This document shows, piece after piece, positions 1 through 11,307 of a DNA stretch of 64,000 nt; position 1 is the first letter of the stretch, and every line of letters begins with the position of its first letter. Under the pieces are notes generated by a model. That model saw only the letters and a list, made by a program, of their open reading frames with translations, did not search any database and was not told the origin of the DNA. A program made the position numbers and the translations under genes. This DNA comes from Vitrella brassicaformis (lineage: Eukaryota > Sar > Vitrellaceae). Location: positions 1 to 64,000 of the forward strand of contig CDMY01000293.1 in the NCBI GenBank assembly GCA_001179505.1, written 5' to 3'.

Positions 1-52
1 AGAGCGACAATGGCGCACACCTGATGTAGAGAGCGACAATGGCGCACACCTG
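1..52. repeat. two tandem copies of a 29-bp unit
   Basis: A 23-bp block (AGAGCGACAATGGCGCACAC plus CTG) occurs at 1-23 and again identically at 30-52, separated by six bases. The array may continue to the left of the window. It lies inside or beyond the carbonic-anhydrase-like gene on the minus strand. Read on that strand it offers two identical CAG|GTGTGCGCC contexts, which could be alternative splice sites. No function is assigned. Confidence 0.85.
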
Positions 53-201
53 GTAGAGTGGGATGGGGTTTCGGTCGGTCCTTTCAGCTGAGGGTCTCGA
101 AAGTCCTCCTCAACAATGAGCTTAGCGCGGAGAGGATCAGAGGAGAACGCGATAGCACTTCAACACCGGGAGAGAGGGAAAGGTTGGTAGGTAGGCCTTA
201 C

Positions 202-484
202 TTCTCTGAGCGTTGGTTGGAGGGGAAGGGAGAGGGTAGTTGGACTCTACGCGCACACACACAGATGTACGTACTTATTGTACGCAACGTCTGTTTTGGC
301 CCTGCGTGCGTACCGATCTGAGTGTGGCGCCGCAGGCGTTGTCCGGGATGTCTTCGAGCGTGAACCAGTCCGCCCCATTTTGTTCGAAGTCAAACGCGAC
401 CTCACCGCTCACCCCAAACAGAAGCAGACTGCCGACGCCGACAATCAACGCACACGTACTACATGTACTACGTCGGATTGTCAT
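202..484 (-). CDS. secreted alpha-carbonic-anhydrase-like protein, 5' exons only
   Basis: Translation from the ATG at 484 gives a classical signal peptide: a basic start, then the hydrophobic run CALIVGVGSLLLFGVSG, ending near residue 27. The mature start FDFEQNGADW...NACGATLRS resembles the N-terminus of alpha-carbonic anhydrases, where a W-containing stretch precedes a conserved Cys and a QSPI-type motif. Exon 1 (314-484, 57 codons) ends at TCG|GTACGC in phase 0. A plausible second exon (202-246, 15 codons, beginning SPTTLSLP) follows an AG acceptor at 247-248 and ends at GAA|GTAAGG. The remaining exons, including any zinc-ligand histidines, would lie left of the window. The family call rests on a short stretch; a generic secreted protein is the alternative. 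Confidence 0.4.
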
Positions 485-1195
485 GGTGAGTGTGGAGGAG
501 ATGAAAGGGAAGTCGGAGATAAAGGGAACTTCCAAACTTCCTCACGCATGTACGGAGCCGTTGCGGCCGGCCAGGACTGCGAGCCGGCCATCTTGGCCAA
601 CTCTGTGTTTTTGTGTTTGGTCCCGGAGACAGCGCATCACATATGTATCATCAATGACGTCTTACACACAGTCAAGTCCGTTCTGACATCACAGCACGCA
701 TACATGGACAGCATCACCAGCAGAGCGTCTGTGTCGGTCATTCGTCATGTCCGAGTGCTTGGCACTGCCCGAACACACATGACACACACCACACCACACA
801 GCACTGCAGCAATGATGAGGCCTCTACACGGCACATGCAAGCAGCAGTACTCTGCACACACATGGGGGAAAAGGCATCCAGACACTCATCCATCCATCCA
901 TGTAGGGAAGAACTCGGTGTCCGTCATCCCATACAAGCGAGCGGGACGTGACAACACACTCATCGCCACGGACCGAAAAATGCCTGGTCGTCTGCCATGC
1001 ACACACGTGGTCCACTCGTCCGTCATCTATCCATCCATCCAGGAATGCACGAATGAAAAACTCACGACAACAGCCATTCATTCATTCGTTCATGTACACG
1101 AGGCCAGGTGCGGTGCGCAGGTGAGACGTGTGACATGATTGATGCACACATGTATGGGTGGGTCTGTCGGTCGGTCTGTCTGTCTGTCTGTCTGT
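485..1195. other. intergenic spacer with CATC/TGTC simple repeats
   Basis: This stretch separates the start of the carbonic-anhydrase-like gene from the SHMT stop, both on the minus strand. It holds short CATCCATC tracts near 885-900 and 1030-1042, and a TGTC run at about 1163-1195 directly downstream of the SHMT stop. The plus-strand open frame across it has low-complexity His/Thr composition and no recognisable domain, so I see no gene. Confidence 0.6.
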
Positions 1196-3879
1196 CTAGA
1201 ATCCGACTGTTGGAAAAGTGCCGGCGAATTCCTCGACTTCCTTCCTCAGCTGTGCCACGGAAGGCGGCTGCTTAGTGCGGATGTACTCGACGAAATCGAC
1301 CAACTTGGGACCTGTTCAAGCAAAACTCACACAAGGGGGTGGGTGGGTGGGTGGGTGCCTCTGTGAGTGCCTTTTGTCGGCTGGTGGTGTTGTGGCGCTT
1401 CCTACCTGTGCCCTTCTGCACATCGAGTGCGATGTCGACCGCATCGCTGATGTACTTGCCAATCTAATGGTGGTTCCACACGCACACAGACAGATCGACA
1501 ATCATACATGAATGAACCGCGCACATGTCGTTTCCTTCCTACACTGGCGCCTCACCTTTTTGAAGTCGGCTTCCACCAGACCCCTCGACGTCATCGCAGG
1601 CGCACCTGCAGCACATATCAGTCACACACAGAGAGGGGCAGATACAGGTAGAGATTTCGATTTGTGTCGGTCTGTTCCTTCATCATTGGTTACCTACCGA
1701 TTCTGATTCCATTTGGGTTCATAGCGCTTTTGTCAGTTGGTATGGTGTTTTTGTTGATGGTGATGTTGACAAGCTCGCAGACCTTCTCGGCCTTGGCGCC
1801 GCTCAAGCCCTTGGACCGCAAGTCAACCAATATCAAATGGTTGTCCGTGCCACCGGACACCAAGTCGAAACCCCTGACCACACACACATGCGGGGCGCGT
1901 TGATGAATGTCTGCTTGTCTGTACTGTGCTGTCTTTCGGTGCCCCTGGCTACCTTGCCATGAGCTCCTGGCCCACAGCCACCGCGTTTTTCTTGACCTGC
2001 TCTTGGTACTCACGGAACTCGGGCGTCGTCGCCTGACCCACACAAATAGAGGCAAAATAAATTCAGGTATGTTCAATTCCGATGCTTGTGAGGTCGCTGG
2101 CCGGGTGACCTGTTTCAGTGCGACGGCGAGTGCAGCGATGATGTGGTTGTGTGGGCCGCCCTGCATGCCCGGAAACACCGCAGCGTTGATCTTGTCCTCT
2201 ATGTCATACATTATCGCTGACATGTCCGCGGACACACGAAACGGAAGGAAAAAGACACAATGCGCCCCCCCGTCCGTCTGGGGTGTGGCTGTCGTGTGTG
2301 AGTGCGTCTGAGCGTACGTACGTTGTCCCTTCTTGTTGACGCCCTTTTGCCCCTTCCTATAGAAGATCATGGCCCCCCTGGGCCCCCGCAGGCTCTTGTG
2401 TGTGGTCGTCGTCACCACATCGCAGTAGTCAAACGGCGAAGGCACCACTCCCGCCGCCACCAAACCCTACACACACATACACACACACCATCACACATAG
2501 GTACATACGCCCATGTGCACGTGGAATGAGTGGCCGTGCGCTTTGATTACCTACCGATATGTGTGCCATGTCGGCCATCAGCCACGCGTTGCAGTCGTCG
2601 GCCACCTGCACAATTCATACATGCGCACATGTGGAAGCAAACATTGCACCTGCCCATGTGTGTGGTAGAGCGGTTGACTGACTTGTCTGAATCGTTTGTA
2701 GTCTAGGTTTCTCGAGTAGGCTGACGTGCCGGCGATGAGGATCTTGGGGCGGAACCGAACGGCGAACTTCTCCATCTCGTCGTAGTCTATCAAACCACTG
2801 CTCTGCACACATACCAGCACACACACACACACAGATGCATCAGTGCATTCGAGGCAGTCTATATGCGCGTTGCCGTGACCGACCACATCGAGTTTGTAAG
2901 GCATGCTGGTGAAGTACTTGGACACGGCCGACACCTTCTTGGTGTCCGTCTGGTAACCATGCGACAAACTGACACACACAGACAACATGAATAAGGATCA
3001 CTCGCACACGCCTTTCCCCTCTAAGTGTCTGTGTCTTTGGTCTTTGTTTCCTTACTGTCCGCCGTGTGGCAGGTCGAGTGCCATGATGCGGTCGTGTGGT
3101 TCGAGCAGCGCCGTGTAGAGGCAGAAGTTGGCTGGCGATCCCGAGAGCACCTGCACGTTGACGCCCCACTCATCGGGGTTGAGCCTGTAGGCCTCCAGCG
3201 CCCTCTTCTGACACAGACGCTCAGACATGTCGATGAACTCGTTGCCGCCGTAATACCTGCACGTAGGCGTGCACACATATCATATCAATGCGGTGTCCGT
3301 CTGCTCGAATTTCACTGTTCAGCTCACCTGGCGCCAGGGTATCCCTCTGAGTACTTGTTGGTCATAACCGAACCAATCGTGTCCAACACATAGCGGGGGG
3401 CAAAATTCTGTAGCACACAAACAAAACGGACCACAAAACAGGCATGTGAGTGAGCGAGTGAGTGCATCCTCACTCAGACTGACTGCATTTGGAGGGAGAG
3501 GGGCTGACCTCTGATGCGATGAGTACGATGCTCTTCTTTTGCCTGTCTTTCTCCATCTCGATGATGTGGGCCATCTCGGGATCCACTGAAGCCAACGACG
3601 CATTCACCTGCACACGCAGCAACGCACAGGCGGACAAAACACAGAACAGTCCCACGTCAGTCGATGCCGTGAAAGGCCCGCAGACCACCGGGGGAGTCTG
3701 CCTGCCTGCCTCTTGCTATCTATACTGCCATGATCATTTCACTGTGCATCTCCTTCCCGCCTGCGTACCCTCATGGCCTCTGTGGAGATCCATCTCGAGA
3801 TGGGTACGGCGGCTGATCTCACGGCGGCAACAGGCGCCCGCACAAGCAGGCCGCTGGCCGCTGATCTCATGCGCCTCAT
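1196..3879 (-). CDS. SHMT: serine hydroxymethyltransferase, mitochondrial-type
   Basis: PLP enzyme interconverting serine plus tetrahydrofolate with glycine plus 5,10-methylene-THF. Fourteen exons (minus strand, high to low): 3769-3879, 3509-3607, 3328-3407, 3056-3256, 2884-2968, 2683-2802, 2555-2605, 2322-2466, 2110-2216, 1953-2032, 1698-1873, 1556-1605, 1406-1463, 1196-1311. They join in frame to 492 residues. Diagnostic stretches are [33 protein letters not shown], the PLP-lysine segment [26 protein letters not shown] and DNHLILVDL. The first exon ([20 protein letters not shown]...) is basic, Ser/Ala-rich and free of acids, like a mitochondrial presequence. The ATG at 3879 was chosen because it opens this leader; the next ATG is three codons downstream. 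Intron 5's donor (GTG|GTCGGT) is weak. The gene shares its promoter with SPT5. Confidence 0.96.
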
Positions 3880-4095
3880 TTCCCGAATTAGGAGAGAGCG
3901 TTTCAGGAGAAAACTGCGTTTCAAGAGAAAACTGCGAGCTACTAGCTCGCGAAGGAAAGAAGGAGGCGCCGCCACCGTTGCGTAGCTGGCAGCGGCGTCA
4001 TCCCTCACTCGATAGTGATCTCCATCCGTGGTTAGCTGCTCATCGCACGTGATCGATCTGGTGGCGCCTTCAGGAGTGTGTGTAGCCGGCGGATC
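3880..4095. promoter_or_regulatory. 216-bp bidirectional promoter of SHMT and SPT5
   Basis: The space between two divergent start codons. It contains an 18-bp direct repeat (3901-3918 and 3919-3936, one mismatch: TTTCAGGAGAAAACTGCG and TTTCAAGAGAAAACTGCG). Immediately after it comes a perfect inverted repeat, GCGAGCT-ACT-AGCTCGC, at 3934-3950. The same GCGAGCT core recurs in other promoters of the window. No TATA box is evident. A regulatory role is inferred from position and repetition only. Confidence 0.6.
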
Positions 4096-7000
4096 ATGGA
4101 ATCGGTGAGATGGCAGGCAGCACACGAACAGCAGGGCAGACGGGAGCAGACAGATGCAGAGAGACTCGCACTTCCACTTAGTCAGACGCCTTAGACGAAG
4201 CATAGATGCGCCTCCCGCCTTGACACGCACGTGAATGTGTGTGCGTGTGTGTGTTTGTTGCAGCCTGAGGAGGAACCGCATGACAACGACGAGGGCATCT
4301 TTGACGACAATGACGACGAGCACGAGGAGGGCATGGAGGGCGGCAGCCCGGCGTCAGGAGAACCAGGAGGGGCACACGAACCACACCCACAACACCAACA
4401 ACCGGTCAGCAAGACACCATTACACGTCACCAACCACAATGTGGTCCGCACGGCGTCTCATGTTGGCTGGACATGGGTGTACGTACGTCTGTCAGGGTGC
4501 GGCTGCTGCCCATGCGGGTGGTGGCAGTGGTGGTGGGTATGAGGGTTTAGAGCGCGACGAGGACGAGGATGCGGAACACGACTATGACGAGGAAGACGAG
4601 GACGAAGGTCACTCAGCCCACTCGGCACTCACACACCACCCCAATTGCCGGATGTAGCACTTGTGTGGCGTTCCTGTGTTGGTCCGTGTGTGCAGACGAT
4701 GAGGAGGAGGAGGATGAGAGCCCCCAGGAGCAGAGAAGGAAGAAGTCCAAGAAGAAGAGGGGCAGAGGAACGTACGTGACAGACAGACAGACACCGACCC
4801 ACCACACCAACCATCACACCCACCCACCCTGTCTGTCTGTCTGTCTGTGCTTTGCTGGGTGTGGTGTGGTGTAGTGGCCCGGCCCGCAAGAACGCCAAGA
4901 AGAGGAAGCGCGGCGGCGCCCAGCAGTTTTTGGACATTGAGGCCGCTGAGGACGAGGATGAGGATGAGGACGAGGAGGACGACGACCTCTTTAACGAGGT
5001 GGCCGACGAGGCCGAACTCAACAGGGCCGCATCCAACAGAGAACTGGCCGACAGACGGTGAGTGGGGACGGGCGGGAGCACTCACACATTGTGATACGAT
5101 ACGTATTGATGGGGAGTGCATCTCGTCTACTGTACGCGGGTCGTGTTGCTTCCTTGTCTCTCTGTCTGTGAGTGCAGTCGGCGTGACCGTGACGATGCCG
5201 AGAGGGGCCGAAGACAGGACCATCTGGTACGCACACATATACACCATACAAAGCGTTTCGGTACCTTTCTTTTCGGTGCTTGTCTGTCCGTGTGACTCCT
5301 ATCTGTCTGCCAGAGTCGTGCCATCGAGGGCATGGAGGAGCGATTCAAGGTGAGTGCGCCACGCACGGCCCTCATACGCCTTGGTGAGCACGTGTCGAGT
5401 TGTTGTGCTGTGCAGCACATCGGCGAGGTCGGCGACGAAGAGGACATGATGGAGGACTACGAAGAACGATGTACGCTGCCAACGACAACGCCACACACAC
5501 ACGCTCGCTATCTGACCGATGTCTGTGTGGTGTCTATGTATGTATGTATGTATGTATGTCATGTGTGGTGTTCAGATGGCCCTGGTGCTGGGGTGGCGGA
5601 TGCGCGCTCCCTCATGCCCGACTTCAACAGAGACAAACTATGGCTCGTCAAATGCAGGGAGGTACACCACCCATCACAACATAACACAACACGCAAGGCA
5701 CAACCACGCACACCATGTGTCTGCGCGTCTCGTCCCATCCGCCAGACCAACAAGGAGCGAGAGGTCTGCATCGCAATCATGCGCAAATTCTTCGCCAAAC
5801 TCAACGAGGTCATAAGTATGACACGATAAATGCAACGGGTCCATGCCCGGGTGATGGATTGGAACGAGTGCCTCTTTCCTTCCATCTGTGTGTGTGTGTG
5901 TAGACAAAGGACGCTGCTCATTTCGGCATCACTGCTGCGTACGCGGCGGATAACCTCAAGGGCTACATATACGTCGAGGCCGAAAACGACGGCAGAATAC
6001 GAGAGGTGAGCAGACGACAGACTGACACCACAGAACACGACATGACACGCCATCAAGGGGCGGACAGTACGTTCTGTATGCACATGTCATGTCATGCAGG
6101 CGCTGTATGGGTTCCGTTCCCTCAACATCACCAAGATCATGCGAGTGCCCACCAACGAGATGCAGCAAGTCTTCAAAATGGTGCCCACGCATCCATGCCG
6201 ACCCACCTCCACGGACGGACGCACAGCAATGCATTCACACATGGCTGCCCTTTTGTGTGGTTGTGAATGTCCACGTGCAGCGCGGCAAGCTGATGGATGA
6301 TTTCCAGAAGAGCGACTGGGTGCGGTTCAAACGGGGCCTCTACGGCGGAGACCTCGCACAGGTATCTATCTGCCCACACATACCACACTCACCAACACCC
6401 ACGCAACGATAGCATGCACGCACTGACCTTCTCTATTTTCTCTCTCTCTCCGTGACTGTGTGGCTGTATGTGTGTGTGCAGGTGTATCAGTACGACGACC
6501 TGAGTGGCCAGGTGTGGGTGTTGGTCAAGCCCCGCATCGACTGGCACGAGGTCTCAGAGCTCTCACAGAAGGAGGAGGACAACGGCGGCAGGCCATACCG
6601 CATACCAGCCGGAATCAAAACAGGACAGAAGCGACCGCCCCCCAAATTCTTCGAGTCCGAAGAGGTCAGCCCGTCGGTCTCACATCTGACACCGACGCGT
6701 GCACCAGGCGCCCGAGTGGTGCGGGTCGTGTATGTTGGCCCATGCATACATGCAGGTGCAGAGCAAGTACAATCTGATTGTCGAGACGCACAACGAGGCG
6801 GGTCTCAACCTGCGGGTGCACAAGGTGTTCAACAAGAAGTTCTACGGCGGACTGCTACTCGAGAAGGTGCGGGCCGGCCAGCTCGTGTCGGGCGCCGACG
6901 TGCGTCCGTCACTCGACGAGCAGCGCAACTTCCACCCCAAAGACGCTGGCGAGGAACTGCACGACCTGCAGCGACTCAGAGACAAACACGGTGAGGAAGT

Positions 7001-10000
7001 GGGCGAGTGGGTGAGGGGATGCACTCACTCATGTGACACGTGTGTGTTCATGCATGGCATCCAGTGTCGGCCAAGCCGTTGGACAAGGCGTCGGACATCG
7101 TGATCGGCGACCGGGTGGTGGCGTACAAGGGGCAACTCAAGGGCATCAGGGGACACGTTGTCGGTATGCACACACACTCACACTGAGAGACAGACATAGG
7201 TGTGCATCCATTCATCCGTCCACACACCCATACGTACATACTGTGGATGATGCCTTTGCTTGTGTGGCTGGTGTGGCTGGTGTGGCTTGTGTCGTGTGTT
7301 GTGTGCAGATGTGGTTCACGAGGGTGCGCAGGTGGTTGTGGAGAGCGAAGTCGCCAACCAAGACAACAAACTCAAATACACACTCGATGTCAGGCAGCCA
7401 CGCACAGACCACCACACAGCGCGTGCGCTCTCACCCAGCACGGACACATGCTTCTTTCTTCTCTGTTTGTGTGTGCAGCGTGGTGAGGTCCGCCGCATAT
7501 TCGTCATCGGCGATCACGTCCACGCCATTCAGGGCGTCAACGAAGGTACATATGCCACACGACTTATCCCTCCCCTCCACACTGTATCTGTGTGTGCCTG
7601 TGGGTCGGTCCTTGTGCAGGTGAGAGCGGTCTGATTGTGGAGGTCGAGGACGACAAAATCGCATCCGTCTTCAGCCAAACTAACAAAAAAGCCGTACGCA
7701 TACTCAGGCACAGAGAGAGACAAGTGCTTACTTGTATCACATCCGCACCCACTGACTTTTCTGTCCCTCTTGGCCTGCCTACCAGTGGAAGAGCGACTTC
7801 GCCAATCTGCGTTTGGTGTCTGACGAGGGTGTGGGCGGGCTGGACCGTCTGGGCGCATATGCCGTGGGCCACCTGGTGCTGCTCACCAACCAAGAGACGG
7901 GCGTCATCACACGCATCGAACGAAACAAGTCAGTCTATCAGCCAAATACACAGACAGACAGACAGACAGGATGGCAACAAATGTCGCGGGAAATGCGGTT
8001 GCTGGACGGATGCCTGCGGTTGGCTCTTTTGTCGTGTGGTCGTCAGGACGCTTCATGTCCTCCTGAGCAACGGCAAGATCCAGCCCGTGCAGCTCTCAGA
8101 GATCTGTAAGACACACATGGTGCACACGCGCTTCCGCTTCCGACACATCCACCCACGTGTGTCTTGATGTCCCTTTCTATGTGTGTGCAGCGCAGCGGCG
8201 CAAGACGAGTTTCTCTCGCTCGTCTGACAAAAACCGTGTGCAGTTCGGAGCCAACGACTACGTCACCGTGTTGGATGGCGAGCACACGGGCATCACAGGC
8301 ATCGTCGAACACATCTGGAGGAGCCAGGTCTTCATCAAGGTGAGGGAGACTCACAAGGAGAGAGAAGGCGTTACGGCCCTTGCATACATACGCTGCATGC
8401 ACATCAATCAATGTGATCAGGTCAAGGGTCGCGTTGACAACGGTGGATACGTCGTGGTGTCGTCCCGCAATCTCAAGAAGATCGGCGGCGACCGCTTTGC
8501 CGCACCCACTGCCGGCGGGAGGCCATCAGCCGTCAATGGGCCCCCCAACCTCGGGCCCTCATCCGCCACCGAAGCAGGCCCGGGCAGCTTCGCATACGAG
8601 CCAGCATCAGCTGGCGGCGTCATCGGACCGACGTCGCCCGTACTCGACTCACAATACGGCGGCGGCCCATCGGCTACTGCACGGTCAGGGCGCGGCGGTC
8701 GGGGTGGGTCGCGTGTGACGACGCTCGATGACGTCATGGGGCGAGGGAGGGACGGCAGGGGCGGCTTCCGCAGTGGTGGGTTCAGGGGCGGCGGTGGGCG
8801 TGGGAGGGGGCGGCAGCACGACTTTATCGGTCAGGACGCGAGGATCCTCAAGGGCCACTACAAGGGGTACACGGGCACCATTCGAGACGTGGAGAGAAAC
8901 AACATCACGTTAGTTGGCAAGGACGGGACACGGGGGACGCAGGGGAGAGAACGTCTCATGTCTGTATCTCTTCGGTGTGGTGGTGGTTGTTCCCTTCACG
9001 CAGCATCACGCTTCACAGCAAGAGTCGTTCGGTGACTCTCCCTGGCCGTGACGTCACCCTCCTCAACAACCCAGACGAAAAAAGTAATCCAATCGCCACC
9101 CCCACCTGACACGGTACCATCCATACCCATTTTCTTGCCCGTCTCTTGTCTGGTCTCCCTCAGCTGGCTACGGGGCCGAGGCGTTCCGCGCCCCCTCTCG
9201 CGCCCCCCTGTCCAGCCAGCCTCCCCTCTCCCACCCCCCGTCAGCCAGGCTTCCCTCGTCGCGCAACGTCCAGTCGCCCTCGTACCCCTTCTCGCCCCCA
9301 TCCATCCGCGACCCCCCCAGGGCGGCCAACCAGCCCGTGTCCCCGCCATACAGTGCGATGGGCAGGGGGGCAGGCGAGCAGCGCGACCCCTACGAACCGG
9401 AGGGCAGCATGCCGATGTCACCGGCCTTCCCACAGCCGTCTGCCGGTGGGGGTGGGACGCCCGCCGACAACAGGGCCATGGGCATGCAGAGCCCTATGCC
9501 TACCAGCCCACAACTCAGGCACAACGCCGCCGCATTTCCGCAGACAGACGTGCACGTGCCCAGAGGTGAGATGGGTAGCTGGGTGGGCTGGTTGGGAGGG
9601 TCTGTTCAATCCACTCACTGGGCGCGTGGCACCTGAATGAGTCCATCCCTTTATGTGGTGTGGTGTGTTCGTCAGGTATGGTGTCGCCCCCGCACGACCA
9701 AGGCCTGGCGGGTGCGATGAACGAGGGCCGGGGCGGCCCGGCTGCTGCAGCAGCTGGCCCTGGTGGTGGAGGTGGCGGTCTGTCGGCCGAGAGTGACGAG
9801 GGCAGGTGGGCGATGCGTGGCGTGCAGGTGGTCATCTCCGCCGAAGGAGACTACAACGGACAATGCGTAAGACGCCACGAAATCAATCAAGGAAGGAATG
9901 AGCCGCCAGCAACCAACACGCACGAGTCCCTTGTTTTGCGTCTCTGCGTGTGTGGGTGTGCAGGGAATCATCAAGTTGCGCAAGACAGACGAGGGCATAT

Positions 10001-10416
10001 GCCACGTGCACATTCCTGGCGAGGGCGACGAGGACGACGACCTCATCGCCATCGAACTCAAGGGGCTCAAACCACTCGACCCACAGGAAAACCAACAACA
10101 AGTACGCTTTGAATGCACCCATCCTCTATGCAGCCATCACCACACCCTCTGTGTTGTGTGTGCGTCTGTCTGTGTGCTTCAGGTGATAGTGGTGGGAGGT
10201 CGTGAGAAGTTTGGTGAGGTGGGGACGGTTCTGACGATCGCGCCCACTCACACAGCGGTGGCGTTGAAGATGCGTGGGAGCGGCGAGCTGCAGACGGTTG
10301 AGAAGAAGCACCTGGCCGTCTACCAGAGCCCACCGGCATCCGATGAGGAGGATGACGAGGAGGAGGAGGAGGAAGAAGAGGAAGACGATCAAGAGCAGGA
10401 CGAGGGCGGCGAATGA
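4096..10416 (+). CDS. SPT5: transcription elongation factor SPT5
   Basis: SPT5 (NusG homologue, DSIF subunit) binds RNA polymerase II with SPT4. Twenty-eight exons join in frame to 1231 residues: 4096-4104, 4264-4404, 4496-4607, 4696-4771, 4875-5057, 5178-5226, 5314-5349, 5416-5470, 5576-5661, 5746-5808, 5904-6005, 6100-6180, 6281-6361, 6482-6664, 6756-6990, 7065-7163, 7309-7388, 7479-7545, 7620-7693, 7786-7928, 8047-8105, 8191-8339, 8421-8908, 9004-9083, 9164-9565, 9676-9866, 9964-10101, 10183-10416. Seen in order: a long acidic Asp/Glu N-terminus with Lys/Arg patches; DKLWLVKCRE opening the NGN domain; KOW repeats such as GDRVVAYKGQLKGIRGHVV, YVTVLDGEHTGITGIVEH and DARILKGHYKGYTGTI; an Arg/Gly-rich linker; a Pro/Ser/Met-rich segment; a last KOW-like unit; and an acidic tail. 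The three-codon first exon is the least certain part. The C-terminal repeats do not follow the animal heptad. Confidence 0.95.
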
Positions 10417-11307
10417 ACAAGTGACTGAGTGAGTGAGTGAGTGAGTGAGTGAGTAAGAAAGCAGCGACGGACGCGCTCTGTGTGGGAGCGAATGAGGCGG
10501 GCGGGTGGGTGGATGGGTGGGTGGGAGCATACAGACAGACAACACGATTTTTGGTCACCAGCGAATTGAGAGGACCAATGGCCGCCCTTTCATTCATGTG
10601 ATGGGTTGATGCATAACAAACGTGGATAACAAACGTGGATTGGATCCTTCAAGTAGCTCTCGTATGTTTGTCCCCTAGTGGACCCCCAGCGTGCAGGACG
10701 CACGGACCACGCCCAACACGCTCACACAAATGTCTGCCTGCCTGCCTGTACCTACCTGCCGACACGAGCTAGTCCCAACCAATGAACGAACGGACGGACG
10801 AACCTACCGTCTTCCCAGGGCTGACTCTTGGCCCACACCCAACCCAAACCACACACTCATTCACACACATGCACACACGCGGATCGATCTGACCCGTCTG
10901 GCACCCAACCAATCGACTCTCACTCACCACAGCGCACAAGCGACAACCGACTGTCCGTGGACGCGCTTACGGACTAGTCTAAGAAGACGAAAGACCAACA
11001 ACCATCTCGACCTTACTGACTGCATTGATGCACTGCCTCACGGAAGAAAAAAGAACACACACACACACACATTGATGTGCCCATTCGTATGTGTCTGCGG
11101 TACAATTCCTGGAAAAAGTACGAGGCACCACCAGAGGGGGCAAAAGAAGTGAGCGACTCAATTGTCCGCTTCCACACCCCCCTGGACAATGTCATAGCTC
11201 TCGTCGGTAAAGTCATCTTGCCACCTGACACGACCACGACGCAGACAAACACACGTCAGTGCAGTGTGTGTATGGATGCGATGCAGCAACTGGCTGCCGT
11301 CCGCCCA
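10417..11307. other. convergent spacer between SPT5 and FMO, repeat-rich
   Basis: This contains both 3' ends. A GAGT tetranucleotide tract follows the SPT5 stop (about 10422-10456). A perfect 13-bp tandem duplication, AACAAACGTGGAT, lies at 10615-10627 and 10628-10640. CCTG/CCTA runs lie near 10736-10757, and an AC tract near 11058-11070. No open frame here shows a domain or splice continuity. Confidence 0.6.

Noticed and set aside
278-1138. 286-residue plus-strand open frame
   Set aside because: Low-complexity His/Thr/Ser translation across CATC and CACA repeats, antisense to the signal-peptide exon; no domain and no splice context.
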